This document shows positions 25,898 to 37,540 of a stretch of DNA of 64,000 nucleotides, one piece after another. The position numbers were made by a program, and so were the translations under genes. Numbering within the stretch: position 1 is the stretch's first letter; the number at the start of each line of letters is the position of its first letter. Source of the stretch: Lineus longissimus. Its lineage: Eukaryota > Nemertea > Pilidiophora > Heteronemertea > Lineidae. The stretch spans positions 434,001-498,000 of the forward strand of contig NC_088321.1 in NCBI RefSeq assembly GCF_910592395.1. Reading direction: 5' to 3'. Below the pieces are notes generated by a model, which was given only the letters and a program-made list of their open reading frames with translations, made no database searches and was not told the DNA's origin.

Positions 25898-26100
25898 ATG
25901 CATCCTTCTGTACACAAAAGAGGGCGCTCTGACCCGGATGCTGCAGCAAGCTTAGGCAGACCTATGATGATTCCAGGGCAGGAATGTAGGAAGCTGGATT
26001 CAAATGTGAAAAGGAGTCCAGGACAAGACAAAGCCTTTGAACACATCACCAGGACAATTCCGACAGCTTCTCCTTTGAAAACCAACTCGCAGGAGAATAG
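25898..26100 (+). CDS. Coiled-coil gene A, coding exon 1
   Basis: The exon starts at 25868 after an ATATTTCAG acceptor and ends at 26100 before GTGAGT. I place the start at ATG 25898; upstream codons back to the acceptor are also open, so an earlier start in another exon is possible. It encodes MHPSVHKRGRSDPDAAASLG and continues as a polar, Pro/Ser/Lys-rich stretch to residue 67, leaving two bases (AG) that complete Ser with the next exon. No signal peptide or domain is visible. The five coding exons together give 470 residues. I do not recognise the family; the composition suggests an intracellular, possibly nuclear or cytoskeletal protein. Confidence 0.75.
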
Positions 26101-26205
26101 GTGAGTTGTGTTGTTAATTTCGAATGGCCTTCAGTTGTGCTGTGTTTACACAAGGTTGGGTTAACATAGAGTTCACAATGAGGCCACGCTATACTGAGTT
26201 TAGAT

Positions 26206-26630
26206 TGTCATGTGGACACACTAGGCTGAGTTTACATACATCCAGTTCACATTGTCATGTGGCTACACTAGGCTGAGTTTACAGATCCAGTTCACATTGT
26301 CATGTGGCTACACTAGGCTGAGTTTACATACATCCAGTTCACATTGTCATGTGGACACACTAGGCTGAGTTTACATACATCCAGTTCACATTGTCATGTG
26401 GCTACACTAGGCTGAGTTTACATACATCCAGTTCACATTGTCATGTGGCTACACTAGGCTGAGTTTACATACATCCAGTTCACATTGTCATGTGGCTACA
26501 CTAGGCTGAGTTTACAGATCCAGTTCACATTGTCATGTGGCTACACTAGGCTGAGTTTACAGATCCAGTTCACATTGTCATGTGGCTACACTAGGCTGAG
26601 TTTACAGATCCAGTTCACATTGTCATGTGT
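26206..26630. repeat. 47-bp tandem repeat (with shorter variant), nine units
   Basis: The unit is GTCATGTGGCTACACTAGGC followed by TGAGTTTACATACATCCAGT and TCACATT. Some copies lack the TACAT segment, and long and short types are interspersed. The array fills most of the intron between gene A exons 1 and 2. Confidence 0.93.
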
Positions 26631-26680
26631 ATAATTTGCGCGAGTGTCTTTATAAGATCAATTCCCATCCTATTCTGCAG

Positions 26681-26756
26681 CTTTGGTCCATCTGTCAAGT
26701 ACACTCCATCTCTTGCTTCGATGTTTTGCCAAAGGATTCGTCAGTTGCAGAAACAG
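26681..26756 (+). CDS. Coiled-coil gene A, coding exon 2
   Basis: This 76-base exon lies between a TATTCTGCAG acceptor and a GTAAAT donor. It completes the split Ser codon and encodes FGPSVKYTPSLASMFCQRIR then QLQKQ, leaving in phase 0. The end begins the coiled coil that continues without break into exon 3. Length and phase agree on both sides, which supports the model. Confidence 0.75.
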
Positions 26757-27137
26757 GTAAATATGAAATTCTCGGCTCAACTGACCTCTGGAAGCAAAGT
26801 CAAGATCAACATTGTTTAACCACAGAATTTTGACGCAGATTAATTTTTGCCATTTGCCAAATTGGCTGATTATGAAATTGTTTCTGGTTTTTTGAATCGG
26901 CATCTGCAGTTTCTAATAAATCGGCAGGAATTCGTTAAAAAATCGTAACTTGTTGTCTGAAATCTTTTCTGTATGACTTTCCCGTCCTTAACAATTTTTG
27001 TTACTGCATCCCAAGCAGGTGTGAGCTGTTGTCGTTATCAAACCCTTTCACCCGCAGATGGGCGATCTTTATATCTCTCATTGCTGCAATAAAAGTTGCA
27101 GGTTTTCTAGGCACTTTAGTAAACCTTCCCTCTTCAG

Positions 27138-27614
27138 CTGGCAGAGCAAATGAAGATCAACAAAATCCTGACAAAAAATGACCATGTAGCTAAAGACCAA
27201 AAGATACGTGGCCTAGAAACAGAGATGGAGAAGCAAGAGATTGCATTTAAAGTGACGGCAGATCTGATGACAAAGGTCAAAGATGAAAAAGAGATCTTGG
27301 TGAGGCAGAAACAAAGCGTCGTTAAAGAGAATTCTGAATATCGTTTGAAGAATACGAAGCTCAAGGAAGAAAATAGTCATTTGAATTCGGAAATTAACGA
27401 GCTGAAAGCACAGGTTGAACAGGTTAAAACGGCCAAGAAAACCCTGAGGGAGAGGATTGTCCAGCTGAATTATGAGAATAAGGAATTGAAGAAAGATATT
27501 GACGAGGACAGAAGTCACCTTCAGAAGGTCAGAGGTCAGCGGGATGCAGCCGAGGTGGAAATAGTGAAACTGCGCAAAGATATGGACAAGGTTGTTGTGG
27601 ATGTGGAAAAAATG
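27138..27614 (+). CDS. Coiled-coil gene A, coding exon 3
   Basis: The exon begins after CCTCTTCAG and encodes 159 residues starting LAEQMKINKILTKNDHVAKD, almost entirely Lys/Glu/Leu-rich heptad-type sequence (protein residues about 94-252). It ends at ATG before GTAAAC in phase 0. Reading on past that donor gives a further stretch ending at 27674, which could represent an intron-retained, truncated form. The coiled coil suggests dimerisation or a scaffold role. No motor, kinase or zinc motif is present. Confidence 0.85.
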
Positions 27615-27895
27615 GTAAACGTTAACCCTTTGAGTGATCGTGTACTGAGAAAGACTCCGAAAGTTAACAAATGACGAGTTTTAAAGCAAAATGCAATATG
27701 CACAGGCATATGCAACTCTTTGGACTTCTGAAATATACACACCAGTGCAATGCCCAATTTATATCTGATCAGTCCTTCGAATTTCAAAGTATTCGGGCCA
27801 AAAGTGAGATGTTTACATTGCAATAAAAATTTCCAAAATTGTCCAATCGGTTCTCAGTTAAATTTGAGATAGAACAGCAAGAATGAATACACCGA

Positions 27896-28230
27896 GGGCC
27901 ACCAGTGATTATAAACGGCGTATCCCTTTAATATCTAGGGCCACCAGTGATTATAAACGGCGTATCCCTTTAATATCTAGGGCCACCAGTGATTATAAAC
28001 GGCGTATCCCTTTAATATCTAGGGCCACCAGTGATTATAAACGGCGTATCCCTTTAATATCTGGGGCCACCAGTGATTATAAACGGCGTATCCCTTTAAT
28101 ATCTACGGAGCACCAGTGATTATAAACGGCGTATCCCTTGAATATCTAGGGCCACCAGTGATTATAAACGGCGTATCCCTTTAATATCTAGGGCCACCAG
28201 TGATTATAAACGGCGTATCCCTTTAATATC
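27896..28230 (+). repeat. 42-bp tandem repeat in gene A intron, eight units
   Basis: Eight copies of GGGCCACCAGTGATTATAAA followed by CGGCGTATCCCTTTAATATC and TA are nearly identical; one unit has a one-base deletion. The 42-base period keeps one frame open (RATSDYKRRIPLIS repeated), but it lies between a convincing donor and acceptor, so I take it as intronic. A single diverged copy lies in an intron of gene B at 54263-54310. Confidence 0.95.
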
Positions 28231-28260
28231 TTGGAACAATTTCTGTTTTCTTATTTGCAG

Positions 28261-28809
28261 AGGGAGGTTAAGAAAGGCCAGGATTTACTGGCAGAAGAAC
28301 TCGCAAAAACGAACGGGAAACTTCAGGAAGTCCGCAACACGAGACAACGCAACTCTCGCGCTTACAAAGCTGAGAATGATGACTTGAAGGAGAAGGTTAC
28401 AGCCCTGGAAGCGAAGGTGGCAGAGAAAAAACAGAAAATTGCAACGATGACGGGAGAAATTGAGAAACAGAATCACACAATCCAAATTCTCGTCAAAGAG
28501 GTTGGCAAACGTCCCGATGACAGTGTCATCCATAAAGTGAAGATTCTGCAGGAGCTTTCTTCGACCATTTGGGAGATGAATCACTCGTACCTGAAAGTCT
28601 TCAGGAGGATGGGGGTTGCTAAGAATCTCAAACTCATGGACGTATTCAACGAGATGCGGGATACAGTAAAACGTATGACTTCGCCCGATTTCATCATGAG
28701 TAAGGTTGACGATGATGGCGTTCCAAATGACCTTGACATTAGGCTTAGGAAGACCAAGGAGTCGCTGCGCATATTCCTGGAGTCCTACAAGGAAGGGAGA
28801 CGAGAATTG
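28261..28809 (+). CDS. Coiled-coil gene A, coding exon 4
   Basis: The exon begins after CTTATTTGCAG in phase 0 and encodes 183 residues. The first half (REVKKGQDLLAEELAKTNGK onward) continues the coiled coil. The second half, from about RPDDSVIHKVKILQELSSTI, looks like a compact helical domain with aromatic and Met residues (WEMNHSYLKVFRRM). It ends at TTG before GTGAGT in phase 0. The junction to the last exon reads through in frame. Confidence 0.85.
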
Positions 28810-29422
28810 GTGAGTGTTGTTTTGACGTTGACCATAAAATTGCCATTGAATTATATAAATCACAGTTTCTCTTTGCAGAATTTCCATGCAATGTCCTCAC
28901 CAGCTTACTCGGCTCTAACAGAGATGTCAAATTTCTTACTTTAGGCAGATCTCAGACTCATTTAATGCTAAATTTGATAACAGAGATACAAAGATCTCTG
29001 TCTCGACTCATGGCAGATATTTGAATTTTCAAATTCTGACCAAAGATAAACATTTTGGAGGCATTATTGTGCAAGTGAGTGCTGTTCAAAGGACACGATT
29101 TCAGACATTTTGCCTTGGCCCATTTGAATCGCTGTTCTAAGTTCGTCCATAACATTACCATGATACCATCATGTAAAGCCTTGTGATAACATCATCGTAG
29201 CGTCATCAAAACTGCAGCAATACAACAATTGGCAAAATTCTCAAATTCAGTTCCAAGTTTTAAATGTCTGAAGAACAGCGTGGGCCTAAAAAACCATATT
29301 TGGCATCCATAATGTCAATGTGTGTTTTACCCTGTTTATTTCTGCAGAACATCTGATGGCATCAATGAACTTGGAGTTCATCCCTGAAGCATATTTTGAA
29401 TTAACCCTTTCCTCTGCTTCAG

Positions 29423-29530
29423 ACGCACGTAGCCGGTGTGAAAAGGCGTCGTCCATCCGATGGGACATCCAGCATGTCTGACGCCAGTGATTGCAGCGCC
29501 AGTGGATCGTCAGGAAAACGGAGGAACTGA
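29423..29530 (+). CDS. Coiled-coil gene A, terminal coding exon
   Basis: After CTCTGCTTCAG the frame encodes 35 residues and a TGA: THVAGVKRRRPSDGTSSMSD, then a Ser-rich stretch ending GKRRN. Two basic clusters (KRRR, KRR) suggest a nuclear localisation signal. Gene B has the same order: coiled coil, phase-0 intron, then a basic Ser-rich segment. Confidence 0.75.
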   Translation, partial: THVAGVKRRRPSDGTSSMSDASDCSASGSSGKRRN

Positions 29531-30836
29531 AACAAGTAGGGGCGTTGGTCTGGACGTCCAAGAGTTGTTGGTTTGTGAACGTATAATTTTGTGAAAGTTT
29601 GAAAGAAAAATGGTCTTATTTTTTATGGGGATAGGCTGGTGAGACAGTCTTTCCGGAATGCTTATGGACAGTGCTTGATGGAGTGAATTTTAACACCCAC
29701 AAGAAAATGTAGACCTCGATGGACTGGAAAGTATTTTGGCCGGAGGCGATTTTGAAAAATTTGGAGTGATTTGGAGTGACATTTCACTCGGAATGCAAAT
29801 TTTTGTATTTTTGTTAAAAGGTGACATAATCTTAATGTTTCTTTCACCTCTTGTAGTTTGTACATAATGTTCGTAGTCTAGTTATTTCGTTTTAGTTACG
29901 CTCGATATGTGTTTCATTGTTTATATCAAGTTGCACACATGATAACTTGTGTTTTGATTCGCAAGATGTATTCAGCTTTAGATCGTTTCTTTCATACACT
30001 ACAAACTGAAGAAAAACATCAAGATTCACAAAAATTTCTAAAAAAACAACAACTTTTTCACAATTTATATTTCGGCTTATATACAAAATTCCCTCTTTTT
30101 TTCACATCAAAGTAGTATCAGCCAGATACAAATACTTCAGTATACGGAACTTGAGGTATTTTTCCGAAATTCCGCCAGATTTCAAAGGGTCATGTGTTCA
30201 GGAGTGAAGTCTGGCGGAGAAAAGGTATAACATTAATCAGGCCTGTAATTCTTGGTCCTTTTTGAGGCTTTCTGAAGTAGGCCTATCTTGTTGTGTCTCA
30301 GTTGGCTTGATCCATCTTATACTTTTTCATCCGGGCTCTGCCTCCGGCCGTTTTAAATAATGTACCCTTCAATGCCCAGTTGCATAACTTAGTTGATCGT
30401 GATGAATGAAACACTCTACACTGAACTGCATGAAAGTTTATATCGCACACTTTTCTCAAATTTTAACCTTACACCCCTATTTCCCCGTATAGACTCTTCA
30501 AGTTAATGGCTTAGAACAGTCTACTTGAGAAATGTAGGGTGTAAAGGTTATGTTTCCATTCATGTTCAGCTTATGCTTGCAATGTTCATTTTGTGCTGAA
30601 ATGCTCAGTTGCTGATTTTAAGTCAGCAGATTTTGATTTTTATGTGCAGGAGAGGAAATGTTATTTGACCACACTAAAGTGGTACGAAAAACAAATTCAC
30701 CTACAAAGTAGGGCCTACTCAAGTTTGTTGAAAACTTTGGCAGAACTTGAGGTAGGAACTTTCGTCCGTGATGGAAATGGTTCATTCTAGTTGGGTTGAT
30801 TCTCAAAACGGGAGCTGGGTCACCATGGTAGCCATT
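29531..30836. other. Presumed 3' UTR and intergenic DNA
   Basis: AT-rich sequence follows the gene A stop. I see no canonical AATAAA close to the stop and no further gene. A short hairpin is formed by CCGCCAGATTT and AGTCTGGCGGA near 30170-30220. Confidence 0.35.
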
Positions 30837-30885
30837 GTTACCATAGCAACGCAAGTCGGCAACCCAGGCTTATTGCCATAGCAAC
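30837..30885. promoter_or_regulatory. Pair of RFX X-box-like sites
   Basis: GTTACCATAGCAAC at 30837-30850 is a full match to the RFX X-box pattern. A second, TTGCCATAGCAAC, lies at 30873-30885. RFX factors bind such sites in promoters of ciliary genes. No adjacent gene start is evident, so a regulatory role is inferred only. Confidence 0.4.
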
Positions 30886-31423
30886 ACAGATTGGGCAAAA
30901 CAACGATGCTTGAATGTTACTGGGGCAGCAAGATTCTGGTAGTCTCGAGCACCGCTGATTTGTTGCCTTGTTTCTATGCTGACGTTTGTGTTGCTATGGT
31001 CAGTGGCGGCCATTGCTGTCACCTGTTTGAGAACTTGTCCGGTTACTGCAACCTCGTCCCCACACAGCTGTAGATGATTAAAGGTCAGCTGCAGCACAAT
31101 GACTCCACATTTTTTGGCAGTTTATGATTCATCATCTGCTAGGAGATGTTGGGTTGTAATGACTGTAACCTTCAGACCACACAAGAGCAAATTTCATTTT
31201 GCTCAACTCCTTTTTTTCCCAGAGTGTGTTCCAATGTGGTCATTCTCTTGGAAAACATGGAGTGGAACTACTGCAACCTTAAGACCACACAAGTCACAAG
31301 GGCAAATACAATTTGCTTGAAATTAGGCCAACCTTGGCGGACCACACACAAATGGCAGTGCCATTTCAATTTTTCAGACATTTTTTTAAAAGTGTTGAGA
31401 GAATAATAACACTTATAGGCCCA

Positions 31424-31616
31424 AGTTAGTTTAGCTTTAATATTCTAGTTGTGTAACTTTTTTTATTTTAGAATTAGAATTAGAAATCAAGTTAGTTTAG
31501 CTTTAATCTAGTTGCGTAATTTTTTTTATTTTAGAATTAGAATTAGAAATCAAGTTAGTTTAGCTTTAATATTCCAGTTGTGTAACTTTTTTATTTTAGA
31601 ATTAGAATTAGAAATC
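31424..31616. repeat. About 65-bp tandem repeat, three units
   Basis: Three copies of AAGTTAGTTTAGCTTTAAT, then a GTTGTGTAACTTTTTTTATT segment and TTAGAATTAGAATTAGAAAT. AT-rich and non-coding. Confidence 0.85.
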
Positions 31617-33494
31617 ATTGGAAGTTCTTCAACTTCATAGTTGTGTCACCCCTCTGTTACCTAAATAGACTCTTCTGTTACAGTTGTTCTCTGTTGAATG
31701 GGACAGTCCATTTTGGTCATATAGGTGTGATGCTATTTTTTACACTTGCAGGCATGCCAATTTTTCTGACATTTTTGTTTTAATATCCGAAACAACCAAA
31801 AGGGGGCACCCTTTTAATATTTTGGTTTATATGAACTGTTCGCCCAAACCAAAGAAAACTAATATTTCACATGGGGGGAAATTTTATTCAATTTCAAACC
31901 TACATTTCTAGGCAAATTACTGTGAACTGCTGATCACGCAAAAGTACAAATATTATTTTGATCGCAACTTTTTTAAGACCACACTTTTGGACTGGAACTT
32001 TTTCAAGGACCACACTAATTTGAATAAATGTCACTGAAGTTAGCTTGATTTTCCTGGCTTTTTTTTAACAATAAATAAAGGACTTGTTATGATTGGTATC
32101 ACAAAAATATGAGAAAACCTATCAAATCAGCATTATTAAATTCTTCTCAAAAGTGGCAAAAAAATCCAGAGAATTTTCCAGAAAATATTACAAGACGAAA
32201 TCCAAATCTAGGATGAAACTACATTGTATATAAACAAATTCAAGAACATTTTAATTTTCAAAATTCTTTTTCTGTTCTTGCAAACTTTGATGAGATTTAA
32301 CTGTTGGCATGCCTCAATTACTGCAAACCTTTGTTCGACTGCGCAGCATTAAATAACACCTAGTTTAAACAACTAAACTATATGCAAATAAATTAAAATA
32401 AAATGGGTATATTCTGTTCAGAAATTCTTCATCATATTTATTAAGCTCTCGGATATTTTACGACACCAACATCATTTTCCCGCTCAAAAGATTTAAATAC
32501 AAGGCCTACTTGATGACAACACGTAACACTGACAAACTAATTCTAATTTGGGCCGGAGAGCGAGATGCTCTGTGCCAATGAGAGATGTTATATATTCATG
32601 GCTTGTAAGGCTTTGGAGGAATTGTTTACAGAGTATTATAGGTGTCACTATAGTAATTCCATTTGCCAATCTAGGAAACACCAGAACTCATCCAAAATTT
32701 TTTAAAAAACGATTTAAGTATTATTCAGAGGACATTTTCCCCTTCGGTCTGCATGGCTTCTGATAAATATGTTGTCCGATTTTTTACGTTTGATAGAGTT
32801 CTGGTGTTAATTGGATTGGTAAAATGGAATCACTTCAGGTCTCACTATAGTTTCATCTAAAGCACCTGAGCACTTTGGCACATGTTTTGAACTAGGCAGC
32901 AGCATGAAATGTAATGTGTGAACCCAAATTTGGGACATTTTATTATCCTGTATTGTTCAAAATGTTTTACAGTATTGGTCAGTAGTAATATCCCTTTTGT
33001 CTGCACCATGACATTCTGAAAACATTAGATGAGAAACGCAGTCTTGAGAGCTTTTGGCTGTAACCATGGTTGTTCTGGTGGTATGCAAGGGATCATTTAT
33101 TAATTATGAACCCAAGGAGGAGATCACTGCATCTTGGAAGTTTGCAGTGTGAGGGAAAAGTGCGTCTTGGCATTCAGAACTCTGTCAACGATCGGCACTG
33201 CGATGATATTTTGCAGGCAAATCAGCGAAATAATCATTGCACCCCTTGTGTGTGCTTAAATAATGAATGATCCCCGCCTCTGACAAATACTTCTATCATT
33301 ATTTTGTATTACAACGGATCGAGTCACATGACCCGAGCAGACGTGGGAAAATCCACGAAAAGTGGAAATATCCACAAAAAAAATGGGAAAATCCATTAAA
33401 GGTGAATTTTGAATAAGAAATTTGTAAAGTGCCTTGAACCTCAATGAAACTTTGTTCATAACATGGTGAATTGATGGTGGTGTGTGAGAGAAGT
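31617..33494. other. AT-rich intergenic stretch
   Basis: No supported gene on either strand. AATAAATAAA occurs at about 32070. The sequence near 33350 has repeated GGGAAAATCCA words. Confidence 0.4.
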
Positions 33495-33600
33495 CATGGT
33501 CAGTGGTGGAACCAGTCGGTTGAGCGTTCGTCTCAAGGCATTGGTGCTGCCACTTATGGAGTCATGGCCATCTGACCCGTGATACATAGGTTATCTTTCA
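33495..33600 (+). mobile_element. tRNA-like SINE head
   Basis: GGAACCAGTCGGTTGAGCGT resembles the D-arm and A box of a tRNA. No clear B box follows, so I treat it as a decayed SINE fragment rather than a tRNA. Confidence 0.3.
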
Positions 33601-34162
33601 CATTCCAAGAATCATTTGAAAGTTATCCGCACAGGCCACGTTAAGAACAAAGGGACATTTTGTCTAAAGAATACTCAAAGGTTTCATTTGTGGTTTCCAA
33701 GGACTTTGCTACTGGGATCAATTGTACATTGTTGGAATCGATTTCATGAGAATCTTGATGTTGGAAGAAAATCTCAAAGATTAGGTCCAGCCTGAAGAAG
33801 TTGAGACTTTAGACAAAGTACACTTTGATGATAAAGCTCTTACGGTTCATCTGTCTGCTCGGGGGTGTGGTGGCATGATCAACGACCAAAACTGGTCGAT
33901 CGAAAGTGCATCACGAGACTTGAAAGAGGGCGTCATTAGAGTATATTGAGGTATACCGTATCTTATGACCCTGTCTCGAGATGTAGCTGGCACGAACACT
34001 TGTAAATATTTTGAAATGTTATGCTAATGATAATGTTTTATTAGAACAGGTATGCTTTAGTTATGCAAATAAAATAATAAAATCCATTTTTTGATTTTTC
34101 TCTTTTTCCATGAGATGCAGTGTTTTCAATGCATGAAATTTTTGGAAGATTGTAGAGACCGA

Positions 34163-34738
34163 GTACTGTAAATCCGTCAGGAGTCGTCTTGACCTGCGAG
34201 ACGGCAGGGCACTGTAAATCCGTCAGGAGCCATCTTGACCTGGGAGACGGTAGAGCCCTGGTACACCATCCTGGCCATCCTTGACAAGCCAGAGTCAGTC
34301 GTATCCCCCCCCCCCCCCCCGTGTACACGTTACTGTAAACTCGGTCGTTAGTGCCGTGTGTTGGTCTGAGGTTCAGGATGCATCCTGGCACAACCAGTAG
34401 TTTTCAATACATACGCCGCCTGTCGATATTTGTTGTAGATCGTTTATATGAATACAATGAAATGCAAATACAATGTATAATTAACTTGAACTTTGTTACA
34501 TAACAGCCCCCAGTGTTCATATGACTAAGACAATATTACCGCATTGATATTGCTTAGCAACGCATATGCAACATCGCCTGAGGTTCAGTATTGTGTGTCT
34601 GAGGACTACGGAAGAAATATCGCATCGCTGATATATCGTCTCGGAGAAAGCAAGACAAGGAAGATTTCGGTAAGCTCCTAGTCTTTACAACAGTTCTGCC
34701 ATCTTGCGGGTCAAGACGGCTCCTGACAGATTTACAGC
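34163..34738. repeat. Cluster of CTGTAAATC-GTCAGGAGCC repeats, partly inverted
   Basis: ACTGTAAATCCGTCAGGAG then (T/C)CRTCTTGACCTG occurs at 34163-34200 and 34211-34250 on the plus strand. An inverted copy (TCAAGACGGCTCCTGACAGA then TTTACAG) lies at 34699-34738. The ends match the inverted-repeat element at 17707-17806. Confidence 0.6.
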
Positions 34739-35214
34739 AAACCGCCTACTATGAAACGCTCGAACACCGCGCATGTGTCTTTATATCGCGGGAGGGTGGG
34801 AAACCTGGGTTTTTTCCTCCGTCATATCGTCATGCTACTCCTAAACAAATTCCCTAACTCCGTTTTTGGAGAAAGTTAGATATCTGCCTATCTCAACTCC
34901 CAACCACGTGATAGACCTTCTGTTTGGGTCAAGATTGTCGGGATTCGTAAGTCTCAAAGAGGCCCGTCAAGGGACCGCGGCCCGGTTGTTCAAAGCCTGG
35001 TTAGTTAAGCAATCGTTAAGTTTACGTGACCGCTACTTAACTTGGCAGCAGACCATGACAAAACCCTTGAGGTACCGCTAACTTAGCCGTGGCATAGCGG
35101 CCGCTAAGCCTAACAACAGAACTACACCAACAACCTGCACCCCCCCCCCCCCCTCCTTCGATCAAGACAAGTATAGTCTTCAAGTGCTTATGGTAGGCAT
35201 TTTGTGGCTGCTGA

Positions 35215-35416
35215 GTACTGTAAAGTCAGTCCAGAGCCATCTGAACCTGCGCCACTGCGGAACTACTACACGGGCACTCTTTGGGTGTTTCATTGTAGCC
35301 GCGTGGCCGATGCTGATTACTGTAAAATCAGTCAATAGCCGTATCGACCTGTGAGCGTCTGGAGCCACCACAATCTTTGATGATATCGGGTACTGTAAAA
35401 TCACTCAGAGGCAACC
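35215..35416 (+). repeat. Three more CTGTAAA-family copies in direct order
   Basis: TACTGTAAAGTCAGTCCAGA (35215), TACTGTAAAATCAGTCAATA (35318) and TACTGTAAAATCACTCAGAG (35391) are diverged members of the family at 34163. Spacing is about 100 and 75 bp. Confidence 0.55.
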
Positions 35417-35582
35417 ACCATTGCTTGTGGTGCTGGGGACACTGTGGTCAGGAGAAACCACGCTCTTCACCATTATTTGCAATTGAGACATTCCGATTTA
35501 GCCACTGACTGAATGAATGAAAGAGTTGAGCAGGCCGCCTCATCTCAGTACCATCACTGACTGCGCCTAAGTATTAAGAAAC

Positions 35583-35677
35583 TAGACTCCCGGGGCGGTC
35601 CATTGCGTCATCCTAATTGGATTCCGTCCATTGCGTCGTCCTAATTGGATCTAATTGAGGGACGAAGACGGTCCACT
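35583..35677 (+). repeat. Dispersed repeat copy with internal duplication
   Basis: Same family as 17991-18050. The GTCCATTGCGTC(A/G)TCCTAATTGG segment is present twice in tandem. Confidence 0.55.
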
Positions 35678-36283
35678 GATTGTAGAACAAACACAAACAA
35701 GAGCCGAAACCTAATCAGCTATTCCGATTCACAATTTTAATAAAGATCTTGTGTGATAAGGAATCTTTACACATTCAATAGAATTTTCACATTGTTTACA
35801 AATTACTTCTGTGCCACTCACAGTATCAGTTTAAAGGGTCTCAGAGGCAGCTAGTGATAGGCAAGATAAAGTAACATGCACTGGCCAATAGGGGTCTCTC
35901 TTATCTAACAGTACGTTGCAACTATTCGCGCTTGTACGAGGAATATAGTGCTGAATCAAACATGACCCAGTGCCCTTACTGTGTATTACTGCGTGTATAG
36001 ATGTTTATATCAGTCACCTTAAGATTAGTCATGGTTCCTGCCTAAAGCTCCCTGTAAGATCTCGTTCATTGGGCTCATGAAAGTCATGATCAAGACACGT
36101 GTCATACAAAACCTCCAATTTACTTGAATATCACATAGTGGGGTCCTAGTGCATGATCCAACGCCCCTTCACGTTTCTGTCAATAGAAAGGTTCCGCCGC
36201 TATACGACGAAACTCTCACCGTCGCAACGTAACCTCTCTATTGACTGTAACATGACGGAAGGCCAATTTTCGTGCCCTGACAT

Positions 36284-36787
36284 CTAGTTCAACGGATTCT
36301 GTCCCAGCCATTCAACTCTCCAGTGTCCTTGGCTACCGCAGCGGACGCCAGGCCTCCATGTGAACACCCTGCGACGTTGACTGTCATAATCGAAATCAGC
36401 TGCGTACAGGTATTCTTTCTGGTACGGGTTGTACAACGCGAATACACCTGGCTTCGAGGTTGGTTCAAGGCGCCACAACATCATGTCGTCTCGCTCCTGG
36501 TTCCTCCGCCAGGTGAAAACATGGCGCCGCTCACCGTCATACGGGGACTGGGAGGCCGCGTATAGGTATTCCTTCTGGTGATCATTGTAGACGTAGAACT
36601 TCCGCTCCGTGCCGTAATCATGTGTTGCTGGGATCAACTTCCAGTTGCACATGGAATCGGAATCGCCGGCCTTCCACGTGAATATGCTTCTCCTGTCTTC
36701 GTCGAAAGGATCCTGGCTCGCAGCGTACAAGTATTCACGGTGCTTCACGCTGAAGAGGCGACACATGAAACCGTTGTCGTAGGCCAT
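36284..36787 (-). CDS. Three-repeat, possibly beta-trefoil protein
   Basis: The exon begins at 36790 after TGTATTTGCAG with AAG ATG, and I take that ATG (36787) as the start; the stop is TAG at 36284-36286. The 167-residue product has three imperfect repeats of about 45-50 residues. Each carries (K/R)EYLYAA, then RR-x-(I/V)FTW, then a closing Trp (NWKLIP, LWRLEP, HWRVEW). Three-fold repetition with this Trp spacing fits a beta-trefoil, as in ricin-B-like lectins and the insect 30K lipoproteins; the fold call is inference. There is no signal peptide or membrane segment. A candidate 5' exon ending at 38930 would place an in-frame TAG directly before AAG ATG, supporting this start. It is compact and isolated from other genes. 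Confidence 0.7.
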   Translation of the reverse strand: MAYDNGFMCRLFSVKHREYLYAASQDPFDEDRRSIFTWKAGDSDSMCNWKLIPATHDYGTERKFYVYNDHQKEYLYAASQSPYDGERRHVFTWRRNQERDDMMLWRLEPTSKPGVFALYNPYQKEYLYAADFDYDSQRRRVFTWRPGVRCGSQGHWRVEWLGQNPLN

Positions 36788-36862
36788 CTTCTGCAAATAC
36801 AAAATAACCTGCGTATCAGTTACAGTGATGGCTCATCCCGCCTTAGAGGAAGAATATTCCCT

Positions 36863-37504
36863 GGGACATCCAAATGCCGGTATGAGAACACTTGATCTCG
36901 TTCTTGGCCGGTTACAGGCGCATACGGGGCGACATGGCACGGCGTAAATTACAATGCTTTCTGGGTCAAGTGTCATGAAGACAATAACGGACACGCACTG
37001 AATATGCATTTCAACAAAGCCGTTGTATATAAGAATAAAGTACTCAAAATACCAAGTTTCATCGAACTGGCATGCATAATAACTTCGGGTGTATATATTT
37101 GTGGGACATCCAAATGCCGGTGTAGAAGTTTAAAATGTCCTAGGATAAAATGTCCGGGAACAAAGGATTCTATTATGCGCTTCAATCTCTGAGCTATTGA
37201 CGGTCAGGGTCTCTATAGAACCATATTGCAGAATACAATAGGGCCGGACACTTTTTCCAGGGGGACACTTTTTACTTTTACACCAGTATGAGAACACTTG
37301 ACCTCGTTCTTAGGCGCCGGTTATAGGCGCATACGGGGCGACATGGCACGGCGTAAATTACAATGCTTTCTGGGTCAAGTGTCATGAAGACAATAACGGA
37401 CACGCACTGAATATGCATTTCAACAAAGCCGTTGTGTATAAGGGTATAAAATACCAAGTTTCATCGAACTGGCATGCATAATAACTTCGGGTGTATATAT
37501 TTGT
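36863..37504. repeat. Local tandem duplication, about 240-bp unit
   Basis: Copy 1 (36863-37102) and copy 2 (37103-37504) share nearly identical sequence, for example CATACGGGGCGACATGGCAC and AATATGCATTTCAACAAAGC. Copy 2 is longer because it contains the MITE at 37119-37284. Confidence 0.85.
37119..37284. mobile_element. 166-bp MITE inserted in one duplicate copy
   Basis: The left end GGTGTAGAAGTTTAAAATGT and the reverse complement of the right end, GGTGTAAAAGTAAAAAGTGT, form imperfect 22-bp inverted termini (18 of 22 match). Copy 1 of the surrounding duplication gives the empty site. A diverged relative lies at 18097-18287. Confidence 0.8.
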
Positions 37505-37540
37505 GTGTATCATTAATGAAGACGAAGCGTGTCAGCCTTT

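Noticed and set aside
27883-28119. Periodic frame of 14-residue repeats in the 42-bp array as a coding exon
   Set aside because: It lies between a good donor at 27615 and a good acceptor at 28260 whose flanking exons join in phase, and one unit has an indel that breaks the frame.
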